From Ruegeria atlantica (GTDB lineage: Bacteria > Pseudomonadota > Alphaproteobacteria > Rhodobacterales > Rhodobacteraceae), in the NCBI RefSeq assembly GCF_001458195.1, contig NZ_CYPU01000070.1:1-64000 (forward strand): a stretch of 64,000 bases of DNA, in the 5' to 3' direction. Within the stretch, counting starts at the first letter, position 1. Each line of letters opens with the position of its first letter. Shown here piece after piece: positions 17,952 to 26,442 of this stretch. Made by a program: the position numbers and the translations under genes. The notes under the pieces are model-generated. The model worked only from the letters and a program-made list of their open reading frames with translations, was not told the origin of the DNA and made no database searches.

Positions 17952-18494
17952 GTGCGCAGATGGGCCTCTGACACTTTCTTCGCCTCACTGGCTTACATAG
18001 TTGCATCATTCCTCACTTTCGAGGTCTTGATGCCGCTGCAAAACGTGTTCTTTCCTGAATACCCAAGCCGGGCCAGCCTGCTGTTCCTGCCTCACGGGGT
18101 AAGGGTCCTGGCAGCGTGGCTACTGGGGTGGCGCGCGATTTTCGCATTGTTGCCGGGTGTCTTTGCAGTTTTCGCATTTCTGGGGGGGGCGGATGTCTTC
18201 TTACCCAGCCGCTTGTTGGCAATTGTCATCGCGGTCACAACGGTTCCTACCGTGTTCTACCTGCTCAAATGGGCAGGTTGGGACTTGTTTCCCAGACCTG
18301 ATCGCAAACCCTGCTGGCTGTGCGTCATGGGTGTCGGCGTGATCACGTCGTTCCTGGCATCCGCCATGACAAACATGAGCTTTGGCAGCGCAGGGGTAGA
18401 GTACATCGCCTTTCTGATCGGCGATATCTCGGGGCTATTTTTCCTGATGCTGGGGCTTTACTTCACGTTTCGGTTTATGGACCGCAGAACTTAA
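17952..18494 (+). CDS. Polytopic membrane protein, MASE1-like
   Basis: This 180-residue protein has about five hydrophobic helices. The stretch RASLLFLPHGVRVLAAWLLG resembles the core of MASE1-type sensor domains (FLPxGxRxLAaWL), but no signalling domain follows. It starts at GTG 17952, 33 bases after the winged-helix gene, and its end overlaps the converging tauE-like gene by four bases. A stand-alone membrane sensor working with the small regulator is a possible role but is only inferred. Confidence 0.65.
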   Translation: MRRWASDTFFASLAYIVASFLTFEVLMPLQNVFFPEYPSRASLLFLPHGVRVLAAWLLGWRAIFALLPGVFAVFAFLGGADVFLPSRLLAIVIAVTTVPTVFYLLKWAGWDLFPRPDRKPCWLCVMGVGVITSFLASAMTNMSFGSAGVEYIAFLIGDISGLFFLMLGLYFTFRFMDRRT

Positions 18495-19255
18495 CCCATC
18501 AGACCGCGGCGCAGCAGGTTCAATCCTGCGGCCAACAGCACAACCAAAGTCACTTTGCGAAACAGCTCCTGATCGATTCTCGATTGCAACTGCATGCCCA
18601 CCCACATCCCGATCACCGCCGGAACGATCAGGGCAGCCGAAAACGGCGCGGTGTCGGCCCGCAGGATACCTGATCCCATATGGGCGACCATCAGGGCAAT
18701 TGCACCCAGCCCATAGATGACCCCCTGCACCCGCATTTGCACGGCTTTCGGCGTGTTCAGGGCCGTCAGGTACGCCACTGTTGGCGGTCCCCAAATACCG
18801 GACATACCACCGACAAACCCTGCGACGGCCCCGATCAAAACTTCTATTCTGGCCGATGGTTCTTTCAGCAACAACTTCACACCCAGGACCTGGATCAAGG
18901 CAAAGAACGTGACCGGAACGCCAATCATCAACAGGAAGGTCGATGTCGGCACCAAAGTGACCAGCTTGGCTCCGACCAGAAGGAACACCAAGCCCACGAT
19001 TAGAAAGATGCGAAACTCCCTGACCGACGACACGGCCGCGGAAACACCCTGTCCCAAAGCCTGAAAGGCATTAGTTACCAGTGTCGGAAGGATCAGTCCC
19101 GCGATGGCCAGCTCGGGCGGTAGAAAGACACTCAACCCTGAAACCATAACCATCGGCATGGCAAAACCGACGATACCTTTGACCCACCCAGCCAGAAACG
19201 CAACGCTCAGAGCCAGCAGAAGATCCTGTGGAGGTAGTAAAGAAAACAATGTCAT
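18491..19255 (-). CDS. TauE/SafE family anion exporter
   Basis: The 254-residue integral membrane protein has the DUF81/TauE-SafE pattern: an N-terminal repeat with AGWVKGIVGFAMPMV and a second repeat with GAVAGFVGGMSGIWGPPTVAYL, in all about seven or eight helices. Members move sulfite, sulfoacetate or organic anions across the inner membrane; the substrate here is not predictable. It is divergent from mcd with a dyad-rich 145-base intergenic region and overlaps the MASE1-like gene at its 3' end. Confidence 0.85.
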   Translation of the reverse strand: MTLFSLLPPQDLLLALSVAFLAGWVKGIVGFAMPMVMVSGLSVFLPPELAIAGLILPTLVTNAFQALGQGVSAAVSSVREFRIFLIVGLVFLLVGAKLVTLVPTSTFLLMIGVPVTFFALIQVLGVKLLLKEPSARIEVLIGAVAGFVGGMSGIWGPPTVAYLTALNTPKAVQMRVQGVIYGLGAIALMVAHMGSGILRADTAPFSAALIVPAVIGMWVGMQLQSRIDQELFRKVTLVVLLAAGLNLLRRGLMG

Positions 19256-19323
19256 GGCCCCCTGATATCATTCCTGACGGGCGCTGCACTGCAAAAACAC
19301 TCGAGAAATATTAGAACTTTTTT

Positions 19324-19362
19324 GCAACGTAATACGTATTTTTGTTGCGCTGCACGTGCAGC
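19324..19362. promoter_or_regulatory. Cluster of palindromes between tauE and mcd
   Basis: Within 40 bases lie ACGTA-A-TACGT (19327-19337), GCAAC (19324-19328) with its inverse GTTGC (19344-19348), and the perfect 14-base palindrome GCTGCACGTGCAGC (19349-19362). A TTTTGCAA word at the left end resembles half-sites (TTTGCAAA) reported for ScfR/RamB-type regulators of acyl-CoA genes. These are probable operators for mcd or tauE. Confidence 0.5.
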
Positions 19363-19400
19363 ATGATATGACCAGACGACACGAGAAAAGGACACGATTC

Positions 19401-21092
19401 ATGGCCCATGACGGACAGGATATGACCCAGATGACGACACCTGCGATTTTGCCCGATCTTCTGACGCTGACCCGTGCGGCCGCACCCGCCGTTGAAACAG
19501 TGTTTGAGCGTGCGCGTGAGTCGGTGCGCGGTATGGTTTCCGCTGATGGCCGTGTATCCGGTGCCTTGATCGAAGCCAATCAAACTGCCGCCCATGGCTT
19601 GTCATGGCTGGCCACATATTCTCAGTCCCTGAAACAGATGCAACGCTGGGCCGAGGCGCTGGAGGCCGAAGGTAAGTTCGGTGAAATCGAACAGTTGCTG
19701 CACCAAATCGCCTTTGGCGAATACCTACACCAGGTTGCGGGCGGCATTCCGATGAACCAGGGCGAAGTCGTGCGCCTGCAGGACATGGGTCTTGGCTGGG
19801 ACGCGCTGTCCGGTTTTCAGATCCCCGAAATTCAAACGTTGATGGCGCAGGCCAATTCTCAGACCGCCCGCAGCCGTCTGGTCAAGCTGATGGAAGATCA
19901 GGCAGGTGCCACCATCTTCGGTGCCTCGGGTCTGGACGAAGAGCTTGAGATGATCCGTGACCAGTTCCGCCGCTATGCGGTCGAAAAGGTCGAGCCCCAC
20001 GCTCATGACTGGCACCTCAAAGACGAACTGATCCCGATGGAAGTCATCGAGGAACTGGCGGAAATGGGTGTCTTTGGCCTGACCATCCCCGAAGAATTTG
20101 GCGGCTTCGGCTTGTCCAAAGCCTCGATGTGCGTCGTGTCCGAGGAATTGTCGCGCGGTTATATCGGCGTGGGCTCTCTTGGTACACGCTCCGAGATCGC
20201 GGCCGAGCTGATCATCGCGGGCGGCACCGATGAACAAAAAGCCAACTGGTTGCCTAAACTGGCCAGCGCCGAAATTCTGCCGACAGCCGTTTTCACCGAA
20301 CCAAACACTGGCTCGGATCTGGGCAGCCTGCGTGCACGTGCGGTCAAGAACGCGGACGGTGACTATGCGATCACCGGCAACAAAACCTGGATCACCCACG
20401 CGGCACGTACCCATGTGATGACGCTGCTGGCCCGGACCAACCCGGACACCACCGATCACCGCGGTCTGTCCATGTTCCTTGCGGAAAAGACCCCGGGCTC
20501 AGACGAGAACCCCTTCCCCACGCCCGGCATGACCGGCGGTGAGATCGAAGTTCTGGGTTATCGCGGAATGAAGGAATACGAGCTGGGCTTTGACGGCTTC
20601 AAGGTCAAGGGCGAGAACCTTTTGGGCGGTGAAGAAGGCAAAGGCTTTAAACAGCTGATGGAAACCTTCGAAAGCGCGCGCATTCAAACCGCTGCCCGCG
20701 CCATTGGCGTGGCCCAAAGCGCGCTGGATATCGCGATGCAATACGCGCAGGACCGCAAACAGTTCGGCAAGTCGCTGATCAACTTCCCCCGCGTGTCCGG
20801 CAAACTGGCCATGATGGCGGTCGAGATCATGATTGCACGTCAGCTGACCTACTTCTCGGCTTGGGAAAAGGACCATGGGCATCGCTGCGACCTTGAGGCC
20901 GGCATGGCCAAGCTGCTTGGCGCTCGTGTGGCCTGGGCTGCGGCTGATAACGGTCTGCAAATCCATGGCGGCAACGGTTTTGCGCTGGAGTACAAGATCA
21001 GCCGCGTTCTGTGTGACGCGCGCATTCTAAACATTTTTGAAGGGGCTGCCGAAATTCAGGCACAGGTTATTGCACGGCGTTTGCTGGGCTAA
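19401..21092 (+). CDS. mcd: (2S)-Methylsuccinyl-CoA dehydrogenase
   Basis: Mcd oxidises (2S)-methylsuccinyl-CoA to mesaconyl-CoA in the ethylmalonyl-CoA pathway for acetate assimilation, passing electrons to ETF. The 563-residue protein has an N-terminal extension of about 170 residues not found in ordinary acyl-CoA dehydrogenases (GLSWLATYSQSLKQMQRWAE is typical of Mcd). The FAD-binding ACAD core follows, with TEPNTGSDLGSLRARA, WITHAART and the C-terminal LQIHGGNGFALEY and IFEGAAEIQAQ. ATG 19401 follows AAAGGA; an upstream ATG at 19356 is rejected. The extension makes this assignment more likely than a generic acyl-CoA dehydrogenase. Confidence 0.85.
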   Translation: MAHDGQDMTQMTTPAILPDLLTLTRAAAPAVETVFERARESVRGMVSADGRVSGALIEANQTAAHGLSWLATYSQSLKQMQRWAEALEAEGKFGEIEQLLHQIAFGEYLHQVAGGIPMNQGEVVRLQDMGLGWDALSGFQIPEIQTLMAQANSQTARSRLVKLMEDQAGATIFGASGLDEELEMIRDQFRRYAVEKVEPHAHDWHLKDELIPMEVIEELAEMGVFGLTIPEEFGGFGLSKASMCVVSEELSRGYIGVGSLGTRSEIAAELIIAGGTDEQKANWLPKLASAEILPTAVFTEPNTGSDLGSLRARAVKNADGDYAITGNKTWITHAARTHVMTLLARTNPDTTDHRGLSMFLAEKTPGSDENPFPTPGMTGGEIEVLGYRGMKEYELGFDGFKVKGENLLGGEEGKGFKQLMETFESARIQTAARAIGVAQSALDIAMQYAQDRKQFGKSLINFPRVSGKLAMMAVEIMIARQLTYFSAWEKDHGHRCDLEAGMAKLLGARVAWAAADNGLQIHGGNGFALEYKISRVLCDARILNIFEGAAEIQAQVIARRLLG

Positions 21093-21122
21093 CCGGAATT
21101 AGGCATCCCGTTTCCCCAACTA

Positions 21123-21155
21123 GACCCGGTCTTGTGCCGGGTCATTTTCTTTGTT
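21123..21155 (+). terminator. Intrinsic terminator of mcd
   Basis: GACCCGG (21123-21129) pairs with CCGGGTC (21137-21143) around TCTTGTG and is followed by ATTTTCTTT. It lies 31 bases after the mcd stop. Confidence 0.85.
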
Positions 21156-21308
21156 CCGAACTCCAGTTTGAAATTCACGCCGTCTGTTCTGTGACAGGAT
21201 AGAGACCTTTCTGATCCTCAATCGAAAAAACTTCCCCCTTTGCTTTTTGTTGAAACCCCTTTAGGGCACGCTGCGACCCAAACCGGGCCCAAGGATGGTG
21301 ATGACAGA

Positions 21309-21863
21309 ATGACCCGACTATTTTTTGCGCTTTGGGCGACCGTTGCAGCCCTGATACTGGGCGGATGCGCCACAACCCAGCCTGTGGCGGGCTACACCGA
21401 GGTGGACGAGCTGGCACTGGCGATCGAAAACCTTGGACCCCAAGTCGATCCCGCCGAGGCACAAAAGGCCGCCACCATCGCCTACACCTATTCGCAGCAA
21501 CTGAAGCGGGATTGGAACGTCACAGACCCGGCGATTATCCATAACGCCAAGGTCATCAACGGGTTCCGGGAAAAGGGATTGTGCAACGACTGGGCGCAGG
21601 CCATGACCCGCCGCCTGCAGCAGGAAAACTTCCGAACTTTGGACGTGCACTGGGCTACGTCGCCCCCAACCGCCTTTCGGATCATCCACCATTCTGCCGC
21701 TATCAGCGCCAAAGGAGACACGATGAAAGATGGCATCATCCTTGATCCATGGCGCAACAGCGGTGCACTGTTTTGGGATCAGGTAACTGACGACACCAGA
21801 TACAATTGGCGGCCGCGCCTGGACGTTCGCGAAGAACTTATCAACGGTGAGATCCCCTACTAA
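21309..21863 (+). CDS. Lipoprotein with a transglutaminase/papain-like Cys-His-Asp pattern
   Basis: The 184-residue protein has a lipoprotein signal with lipobox LGGC (Cys20). The mature part contains GLCNDWAQAM (Cys92), RIIHHSAA (His127/128) and IILDPWRN (Asp146). Order and spacing resemble the catalytic triad of the transglutaminase-like cysteine protease superfamily, where GxCxxxA begins the active-site helix. An envelope amidase or protease role is possible but only inferred. ATG 21309 is the start that yields the signal peptide. A META-domain gene follows 49 bases later. Confidence 0.7.
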   Translation: MTRLFFALWATVAALILGGCATTQPVAGYTEVDELALAIENLGPQVDPAEAQKAATIAYTYSQQLKRDWNVTDPAIIHNAKVINGFREKGLCNDWAQAMTRRLQQENFRTLDVHWATSPPTAFRIIHHSAAISAKGDTMKDGIILDPWRNSGALFWDQVTDDTRYNWRPRLDVREELINGEIPY

Positions 21864-21912
21864 TCTGGCTTCGCCGGTTCCCTCGGCACCAGTAAGAAAG
21901 TAAGACACCCGA

Positions 21913-22305
21913 ATGATGCGTCTGATCCTGACACTGCCTTTGATTGGCCTGTTTCAATGCGACAGGGACGAATCTGTTGCCGCCTACGGCGCCGCGGACC
22001 AGACTTGGGTGCTGCAGGAAATCGACGGGCAGCCTTTCGAGGCCAGCGCCATTTTGCGGTTCCCCGAAGAGGGCAAGATCGCGGGTAACGCCCCTTGCAA
22101 CAGTTATAGCGGCACCCTGAACGCGCCCTACCCCTGGTTTGAGATTATGGACCTGACCGCAACACGTGCGGCCTGTGCCGGGCTTGAGGCCGAAGGCTTC
22201 TATTTCGCTGCGCTGATTGCGATGACGCAGTCCGAAGTATCCGGCGACCTGTTGATACTGCGCAATGATGACGGGCACGAAATGGTGTTCAAAGCCGCCG
22301 AGTGA
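21913..22305 (+). CDS. META-domain protein (HslJ-like), secreted
   Basis: The 130-residue protein begins with a hydrophobic signal ([15 protein letters not shown]) that may be a lipoprotein signal ending at Cys16, though the lipobox LFQC is weak. The rest matches a META/HslJ domain: [18 protein letters not shown], the [10 protein letters not shown] motif, and a conserved second Cys in TRAACAGLE. Such proteins are small envelope proteins of unclear function, some linked to stress or antibiotic tolerance. Its last 17 bases overlap the end of the converging recO. Confidence 0.78.
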   Translation: MMRLILTLPLIGLFQCDRDESVAAYGAADQTWVLQEIDGQPFEASAILRFPEEGKIAGNAPCNSYSGTLNAPYPWFEIMDLTATRAACAGLEAEGFYFAALIAMTQSEVSGDLLILRNDDGHEMVFKAAE

Positions 22306-23014
22306 ACTGATCCACAAATCTTGCCCGCGCATCCGGCAAGGGGTTATGCCCCAGGGACGGGGCTAGATGGTGTTCCAGAAAGTAACCGGTGGTTTTCAAC
22401 CCTGCGGCAATCTCAGCGTCCGGCGCTTGCCCCTCACCGCGCAAACAGGGTGGCAGGGGCAACAGCTTATCCGCCCATTCGCCAGCCCCATCGGCGCTAA
22501 CGGCTCGACCAGTCTTGGGGGAGACATAGACCAACCAATCCGCCGCCCCTGTCACAGCACAGGCCGACAGGTCCAGGCCAAAGCCCAGTTCTTCAAGCAA
22601 CGCCAATTCCCAGCGCAGGTAAGCTAGCGGCCAGATTTCGTCCTGCCCCAGCAGATCCAACAACTGTTCGGTCTGTTTGTAGATCGCTGGATGCGGTTCA
22701 CGCTCGGGCAGGCAAAAGGACAACAGCGCAACGGACGCGTTCAATCCTGCCAACGCCATCCGACCCGAAAATGCCGCTGCTGCGCGTGAACGCAAAGGTT
22801 CAACCTGAAAAGCGCCAAGATGTTCTTCCAACCGCGCCCGCCACAAAACATCAAGCTGCGCACCGGGTTGCAGGATCGGGGCGATCTTGCGACTGGTCCC
22901 TCCGCGCACGACGCCTGCATGACGACCGTGGCCTTCGGTGAAGACCTCGATAATCGCCGCCGTTTCGCCATGCCGACGAGACGTCAGAAGGATGCCGTGA
23001 TCGCGCCAGTCCAA
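22289..23014 (-). CDS. recO: DNA repair protein RecO
   Basis: RecO helps load RecA onto SSB-coated DNA in the RecFOR pathway. The 241-residue protein has the N-terminal OB fold ([20 protein letters not shown] and [12 protein letters not shown]) and a helical C-terminal domain with [20 protein letters not shown]. In most alphaproteobacteria recO directly follows era. Here 2.4 kb of other genes separate them, although strand and order are kept. The 3' end overlaps the META-domain gene by 17 bases. Confidence 0.9.
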   Translation of the reverse strand: MDWRDHGILLTSRRHGETAAIIEVFTEGHGRHAGVVRGGTSRKIAPILQPGAQLDVLWRARLEEHLGAFQVEPLRSRAAAAFSGRMALAGLNASVALLSFCLPEREPHPAIYKQTEQLLDLLGQDEIWPLAYLRWELALLEELGFGLDLSACAVTGAADWLVYVSPKTGRAVSADGAGEWADKLLPLPPCLRGEGQAPDAEIAAGLKTTGYFLEHHLAPSLGHNPLPDARARFVDQFTRRL

Positions 23015-23110
23015 ATCAGGCTCCTTTCGTCTCAGGCCCGCCCCCGGTTTGCAACAGATCGCAAGGCGGAAACATCCGCAAGGGGGCAGGCATCCAACTG
23101 GTCTTTGGGA

Positions 23111-24010
23111 TTAGAACCGGGCCCTGAAAGCCACCCCGACCAACGGCGCGGTTTCATAGTTTTGGCGGCTGAGTTCCGTGCCGTTCGCATCATCCAGTGT
23201 AAGACGCCCATCCAATTCTGCGCCTGCGAAAACGTTAAGCGAAATGCCGGGATTGGGATTGTAGCCAAAGGAAACCACCACTGGAATACTTTTGTCCTCG
23301 CCTATCCCGTTTGGGGCCAGCCCTTCCTCATCAAGCCGGAACCGAATGCGCTCAGAGCGAGCAGAAAGGCCGAGGGTCATCGTGTCATTCAGCGCATAGC
23401 TGAGTGTCAACCCCGGCCCCTGCGTTGCGCCAATCCCCGAGCCGGTATTCAGGTTCCAACGGTCATTGATATCCCAATCCACCAGAAGCGCCGGAAAAAA
23501 ATCGATATCATCGTCTTCGAACTGCGAAAACGCTCCAAACGCAGGGCCGATGGTCAGGCTCTCGCTTAACTTCCAGGCAATACCAGCGAAGACACCATAA
23601 GTTCTGCCGTCCGCCGCATCAGCGCCGCTCTGGTAGTCCCAGCGGACCTGCGGTGACACGAAAACGCTTGCAGTATTGCCGGCACGAAATCGAACTGGAA
23701 CAGAGATTCTGATGTCGCGGATGTCCTCCCACGGTTGGTTATCCGCCTGACTAAAGTTGTAATCGAACCTGCCGATGCTTGCTGACAGCCCAACCGAGGT
23801 TCCACCATTCAGATTATACAAAGCGGTTGTTCGCAAAAACGCCCGGCTGGCCGAGAACTCCCCGCCTTCACTCAGGTCCGCGTTGCTTTGATAAGCGGTC
23901 AACCCATCGATTTGATAGACCCATCCCAACCTCTGCTGCGCAAAGGTGGGCGAAGTCACCATGCCCAAGGCAAGGATCGTTGAACAGCAGGCCAAAGTGA
24001 AGGTTTTCAT
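23111..24010 (-). CDS. Putative outer-membrane beta-barrel protein
   Basis: This 299-residue protein has a Sec signal peptide (MKTFTLACCSTILALGM, cleavage near TFAQ) and then a series of amphipathic strands with alternating hydrophobic residues. It ends in VGVAFRARF, a C-terminal Phe typical of outer-membrane barrels. There is no plug or ligand domain that I recognise. It resembles DUF6268-type barrels in general build. It sits between recO and the ABM-like gene, on the recO strand. A surface pore or adhesin-like role cannot be separated. Confidence 0.7.
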   Translation of the reverse strand: MKTFTLACCSTILALGMVTSPTFAQQRLGWVYQIDGLTAYQSNADLSEGGEFSASRAFLRTTALYNLNGGTSVGLSASIGRFDYNFSQADNQPWEDIRDIRISVPVRFRAGNTASVFVSPQVRWDYQSGADAADGRTYGVFAGIAWKLSESLTIGPAFGAFSQFEDDDIDFFPALLVDWDINDRWNLNTGSGIGATQGPGLTLSYALNDTMTLGLSARSERIRFRLDEEGLAPNGIGEDKSIPVVVSFGYNPNPGISLNVFAGAELDGRLTLDDANGTELSRQNYETAPLVGVAFRARF

Positions 24011-24231
24011 CTTTTTTCAACTCGATAGGGGCAAGGATACATTCTCAGATAGCATTCTGTCGGACACGATCAAATGATTGAAGGGAACTGATTTGTAGAG
24101 TGTGACAGCGAAGTCGAAGACAGACCCTGCGCACTGGTTTTTGCTCACCACCTAAACAATGGCCGCCAGAAAAGACCTGAGATTGCGCTGTAACTCTCAT
24201 CTATGGTCAATAAGTTACCAATCTCGTTTCC

Positions 24232-24276
24232 TTGACAACGCGGGGTTGCCACCCTTTATTTAACAAAATAGTTAAA
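24232..24276 (+). promoter_or_regulatory. Candidate promoter with overlapping inverted repeat
   Basis: TTGACA at 24232-24237 is a consensus -35 with AT-rich -10 candidates around 24255-24262. The inverted repeat TTTAAC (24259-24264) / GTTAAA (24271-24276) overlaps the presumed -10 and lies 12 bases before the start codon. This fits a repressor operator in front of the ABM-like gene. The rest of the 278-base gap (24011-24288) shows nothing else. Confidence 0.45.
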
Positions 24277-24288
24277 CAGGAGGTCACG

Positions 24289-24594
24289 ATGCGAGGCATA
24301 ACCATTACATATTCCTTCGATGGCAACGAAGCCGAATGGCAGGCCACCATCCGCACATTTATCGAGGCAATCAACGCCGACCCTGAGGCGGCTGGAAAAT
24401 TCACCTATCAGGTTGCGGTCGCTGATGACGGAAAGTCCCGGGTTCACTGGGGCCGCTGGGACAGCGCCGAGACATTGGCTCATGTGCAATCGCAACCCTA
24501 TTTTCAGGCCTTCGCACCCAAAGTAAAGCAATTCGCCGGTGAAACATTGACCACCACCGGGCACGATATCACGCTTAAAAGCAGCGGCTGGTGA
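24289..24594 (+). CDS. Small protein with ABM-like ferredoxin fold
   Basis: The 101-residue protein starts at ATG 24289 after a strong ribosome site (CAGGAGGTCACG). Its pattern, including ITITYSFDGNEAEW, then VHWGRWDSAETLAHVQSQPY and a C-terminal beta strand, resembles dimeric alpha/beta-barrel proteins of the antibiotic biosynthesis monooxygenase (ABM) type. These act as small monooxygenases or ligand-binding dimers. No substrate can be proposed. It stands alone between minus-strand genes and probably has its own regulated promoter. Confidence 0.6.
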   Translation: MRGITITYSFDGNEAEWQATIRTFIEAINADPEAAGKFTYQVAVADDGKSRVHWGRWDSAETLAHVQSQPYFQAFAPKVKQFAGETLTTTGHDITLKSSGW

Positions 24595-24622
24595 CGCCTT
24601 GGCACCGGATCGTGGCGGCTGG

Positions 24623-24946
24623 TCAAAACGTTAAACCGACGTGGATCAGGATGCCCACAACCATCAGGACATTCAGCACCATCGAGATACCGTTGCCCAC
24701 GTAAATAGGCAGCTTGCCGACCACCAGCCCGTAGGCGAACCATAAGAATGACAGCACAGCAAAGAGCGACCAAGACAGCAGAGACTGGCCGGTCGCGTGT
24801 TGTGAATGCGTGAAGTACAACTTGATCAACTGCGGCAGCGTGGCAAAAGGGCCGACAATGCCAATGAAGACCATGAAGCCTTCAAACCGATGCATCCAAT
24901 GACCAAGTTCTGATTTTTCAAGCTTTTCAGCAAGTGTTTCGGCCAT
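24623..24946 (-). CDS. SemiSWEET-like PQ-loop membrane protein
   Basis: The 107-residue protein has three membrane helices after a short amphipathic N-terminus. The first helix carries GPFATLPQLIKLYF, the PQ motif of the PQ-loop/MtN3 superfamily, followed by SLLSWSLFAVLSFLWFAYG and GNGISMVLNVLMVVGILI. Three helices match a SemiSWEET half-transporter, which dimerises to move sugars. Substrate is not predictable. It is one of the genes lodged between era and recO. Confidence 0.78.
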   Translation of the reverse strand: MAETLAEKLEKSELGHWMHRFEGFMVFIGIVGPFATLPQLIKLYFTHSQHATGQSLLSWSLFAVLSFLWFAYGLVVGKLPIYVGNGISMVLNVLMVVGILIHVGLTF

Positions 24947-25050
24947 ACATACAGCTATTATCTATTCAAACGGTGCGGCGATCCTCGCCGACAGAGTGCG
25001 GGTAAAATAGACGTTTTGGTCCGAGCGACCAAGACCCGTTGAACGGCTGG

Positions 25051-25380
25051 CTAGTCCAATCCCTCATCGCCCAGCAGATGCCGACCCTGCCGGTCCTCGA
25101 CCTCGATCACCCAAAGATCGGGGTCAAAACTGCGTTGCCGGGAGATGGCATCGTCAACCTCTGCTTCGGCGCCAGAGGAAAGCTCGACCCATTTGCGTTC
25201 ACCGCTCATCAGATCAAAACTGCGTTGGAACGCCACCGCTTGCCCATCCAAGGTGTTTAGTTTGACCAACACCGCGCCCGCTGTGTCGTCGCCATGTGCC
25301 ACGACAAAAGCCGGGATTTCCTGAAACCGTAGCCTTGCCAAATAGGCGTGGACCCAAAAATCAGCCGTCAGGCGGGTCAT
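25051..25380 (-). CDS. DUF1491 family protein
   Basis: The 109-residue protein matches the alphaproteobacterial DUF1491 family, with TADFWVHAYLARLR at the N-terminus, a central AGAVLVKLNTLDG segment and DPDLWVIEVEDRQGRHLL at the C-terminus. Function is unknown. Its start codon overlaps the end of era by four bases, so it is translationally coupled to that GTPase gene, which suggests a link to ribosome assembly or RNA metabolism without proving one. Confidence 0.85.
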   Translation of the reverse strand: MTRLTADFWVHAYLARLRFQEIPAFVVAHGDDTAGAVLVKLNTLDGQAVAFQRSFDLMSGERKWVELSSGAEAEVDDAISRQRSFDPDLWVIEVEDRQGRHLLGDEGLD

Positions 25381-26285
25381 GCGTTTCCGTCTTTGAAATC
25401 CAGACCCATTTCCGAGTAACGCTCGGATTCCTCGAGCCAGTTCGGGCGCACTTTGACTTGCAGGAACAGATGTATCTTGCGGTCCAGGAACTCTTCCAAC
25501 TCGGCCCGCGCGGCTTGGCTGACCGCCTTGATCGTCTCGCCCTTTTTGCCCAGCACGATGCCTTTGTGACCGTCGCGCATGACATAGATGATCTGGTCGA
25601 TCTTGGCAGAGCCGTCTTTGCGCTCTTCCCAGTTTTCGGTCTCGACCGTCAGCTGATAGGGCAACTCCTGATGCAGGCGCAGGGTCAGTTTCTCGCGCGT
25701 CATCTCAGCCGCGATCATGCGCAGGGGCAGATCGGCGATCTGATCCTCGGGATACAGCCACGGGCTTTCGGGCAATTCCGCAGCCAGCCATTTGCGCAGA
25801 TCCTCAACGCCATAGCCCTTTTCGGCGGAAATCATAAAGGTTTCGGAAAACGGGTAGCGTGCGTTCAGGTCACTTGTCAGGGCCAGCAGCACCTCAGACT
25901 GGACTTTGTCGATCTTGTTGATCGCCAGCGCAACCTTTCGGCCCTGACCGATCTCTTCCAGGCCTTCGAGGATACGCTCGACCCCTTCGGTGATGCCGCG
26001 ATGTGCCTCGATCATCAGAACGACGACATCTGCATCCGCCGCTCCGCCCCAGGCCGCGGCAACCATGGCGCGATCCAAACGACGACGCGGTTTGAACAGG
26101 CCGGGTGTGTCTACAAAGACCAGCTGCGCATCGCCTTCCATTGCCACACCGCGAATGCGGGTACGGGTCGTCTGAACCTTATGCGTCACGATCGAAACCT
26201 TGGCCCCGACCATGCGGTTCAGCAGGGTGGATTTGCCTGCGTTGGGCTCTCCGATCAGGGCGATAAATCCGGCGCGTTTGGGCAT
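25377..26285 (-). CDS. era: GTPase Era
   Basis: Era binds 16S rRNA and assists 30S subunit maturation. The 302-residue protein has the G motifs GEPNAGKST (G1), DTPGL (G3) and NKID (G4), and a C-terminal KH domain with the GXXG-type loop in IVLGKKGETIKAVSQAAR. Length is normal. In related genomes rnc-era-recO are contiguous; here rnc lies 2.2 kb upstream across a plus-strand oxidase gene. It overlaps DUF1491 by four bases. Confidence 0.96.
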   Translation of the reverse strand: MPKRAGFIALIGEPNAGKSTLLNRMVGAKVSIVTHKVQTTRTRIRGVAMEGDAQLVFVDTPGLFKPRRRLDRAMVAAAWGGAADADVVVLMIEAHRGITEGVERILEGLEEIGQGRKVALAINKIDKVQSEVLLALTSDLNARYPFSETFMISAEKGYGVEDLRKWLAAELPESPWLYPEDQIADLPLRMIAAEMTREKLTLRLHQELPYQLTVETENWEERKDGSAKIDQIIYVMRDGHKGIVLGKKGETIKAVSQAARAELEEFLDRKIHLFLQVKVRPNWLEESERYSEMGLDFKDGNA

Positions 26286-26442
26286 GTGTCTGGCGTTCCT
26301 GGTTGCAAGTGCGCACCCCTATAGCAGAAAGGCCGCGCGGGCCAGAGGGATTTGTCGCATTGCGGTCATGCAAAATCGGTGGCACGCCTATTCCAAGCCG
26401 CGCCAAATCCAGCCAGGCAACCATCGAAAAATGAGGCAAGAC

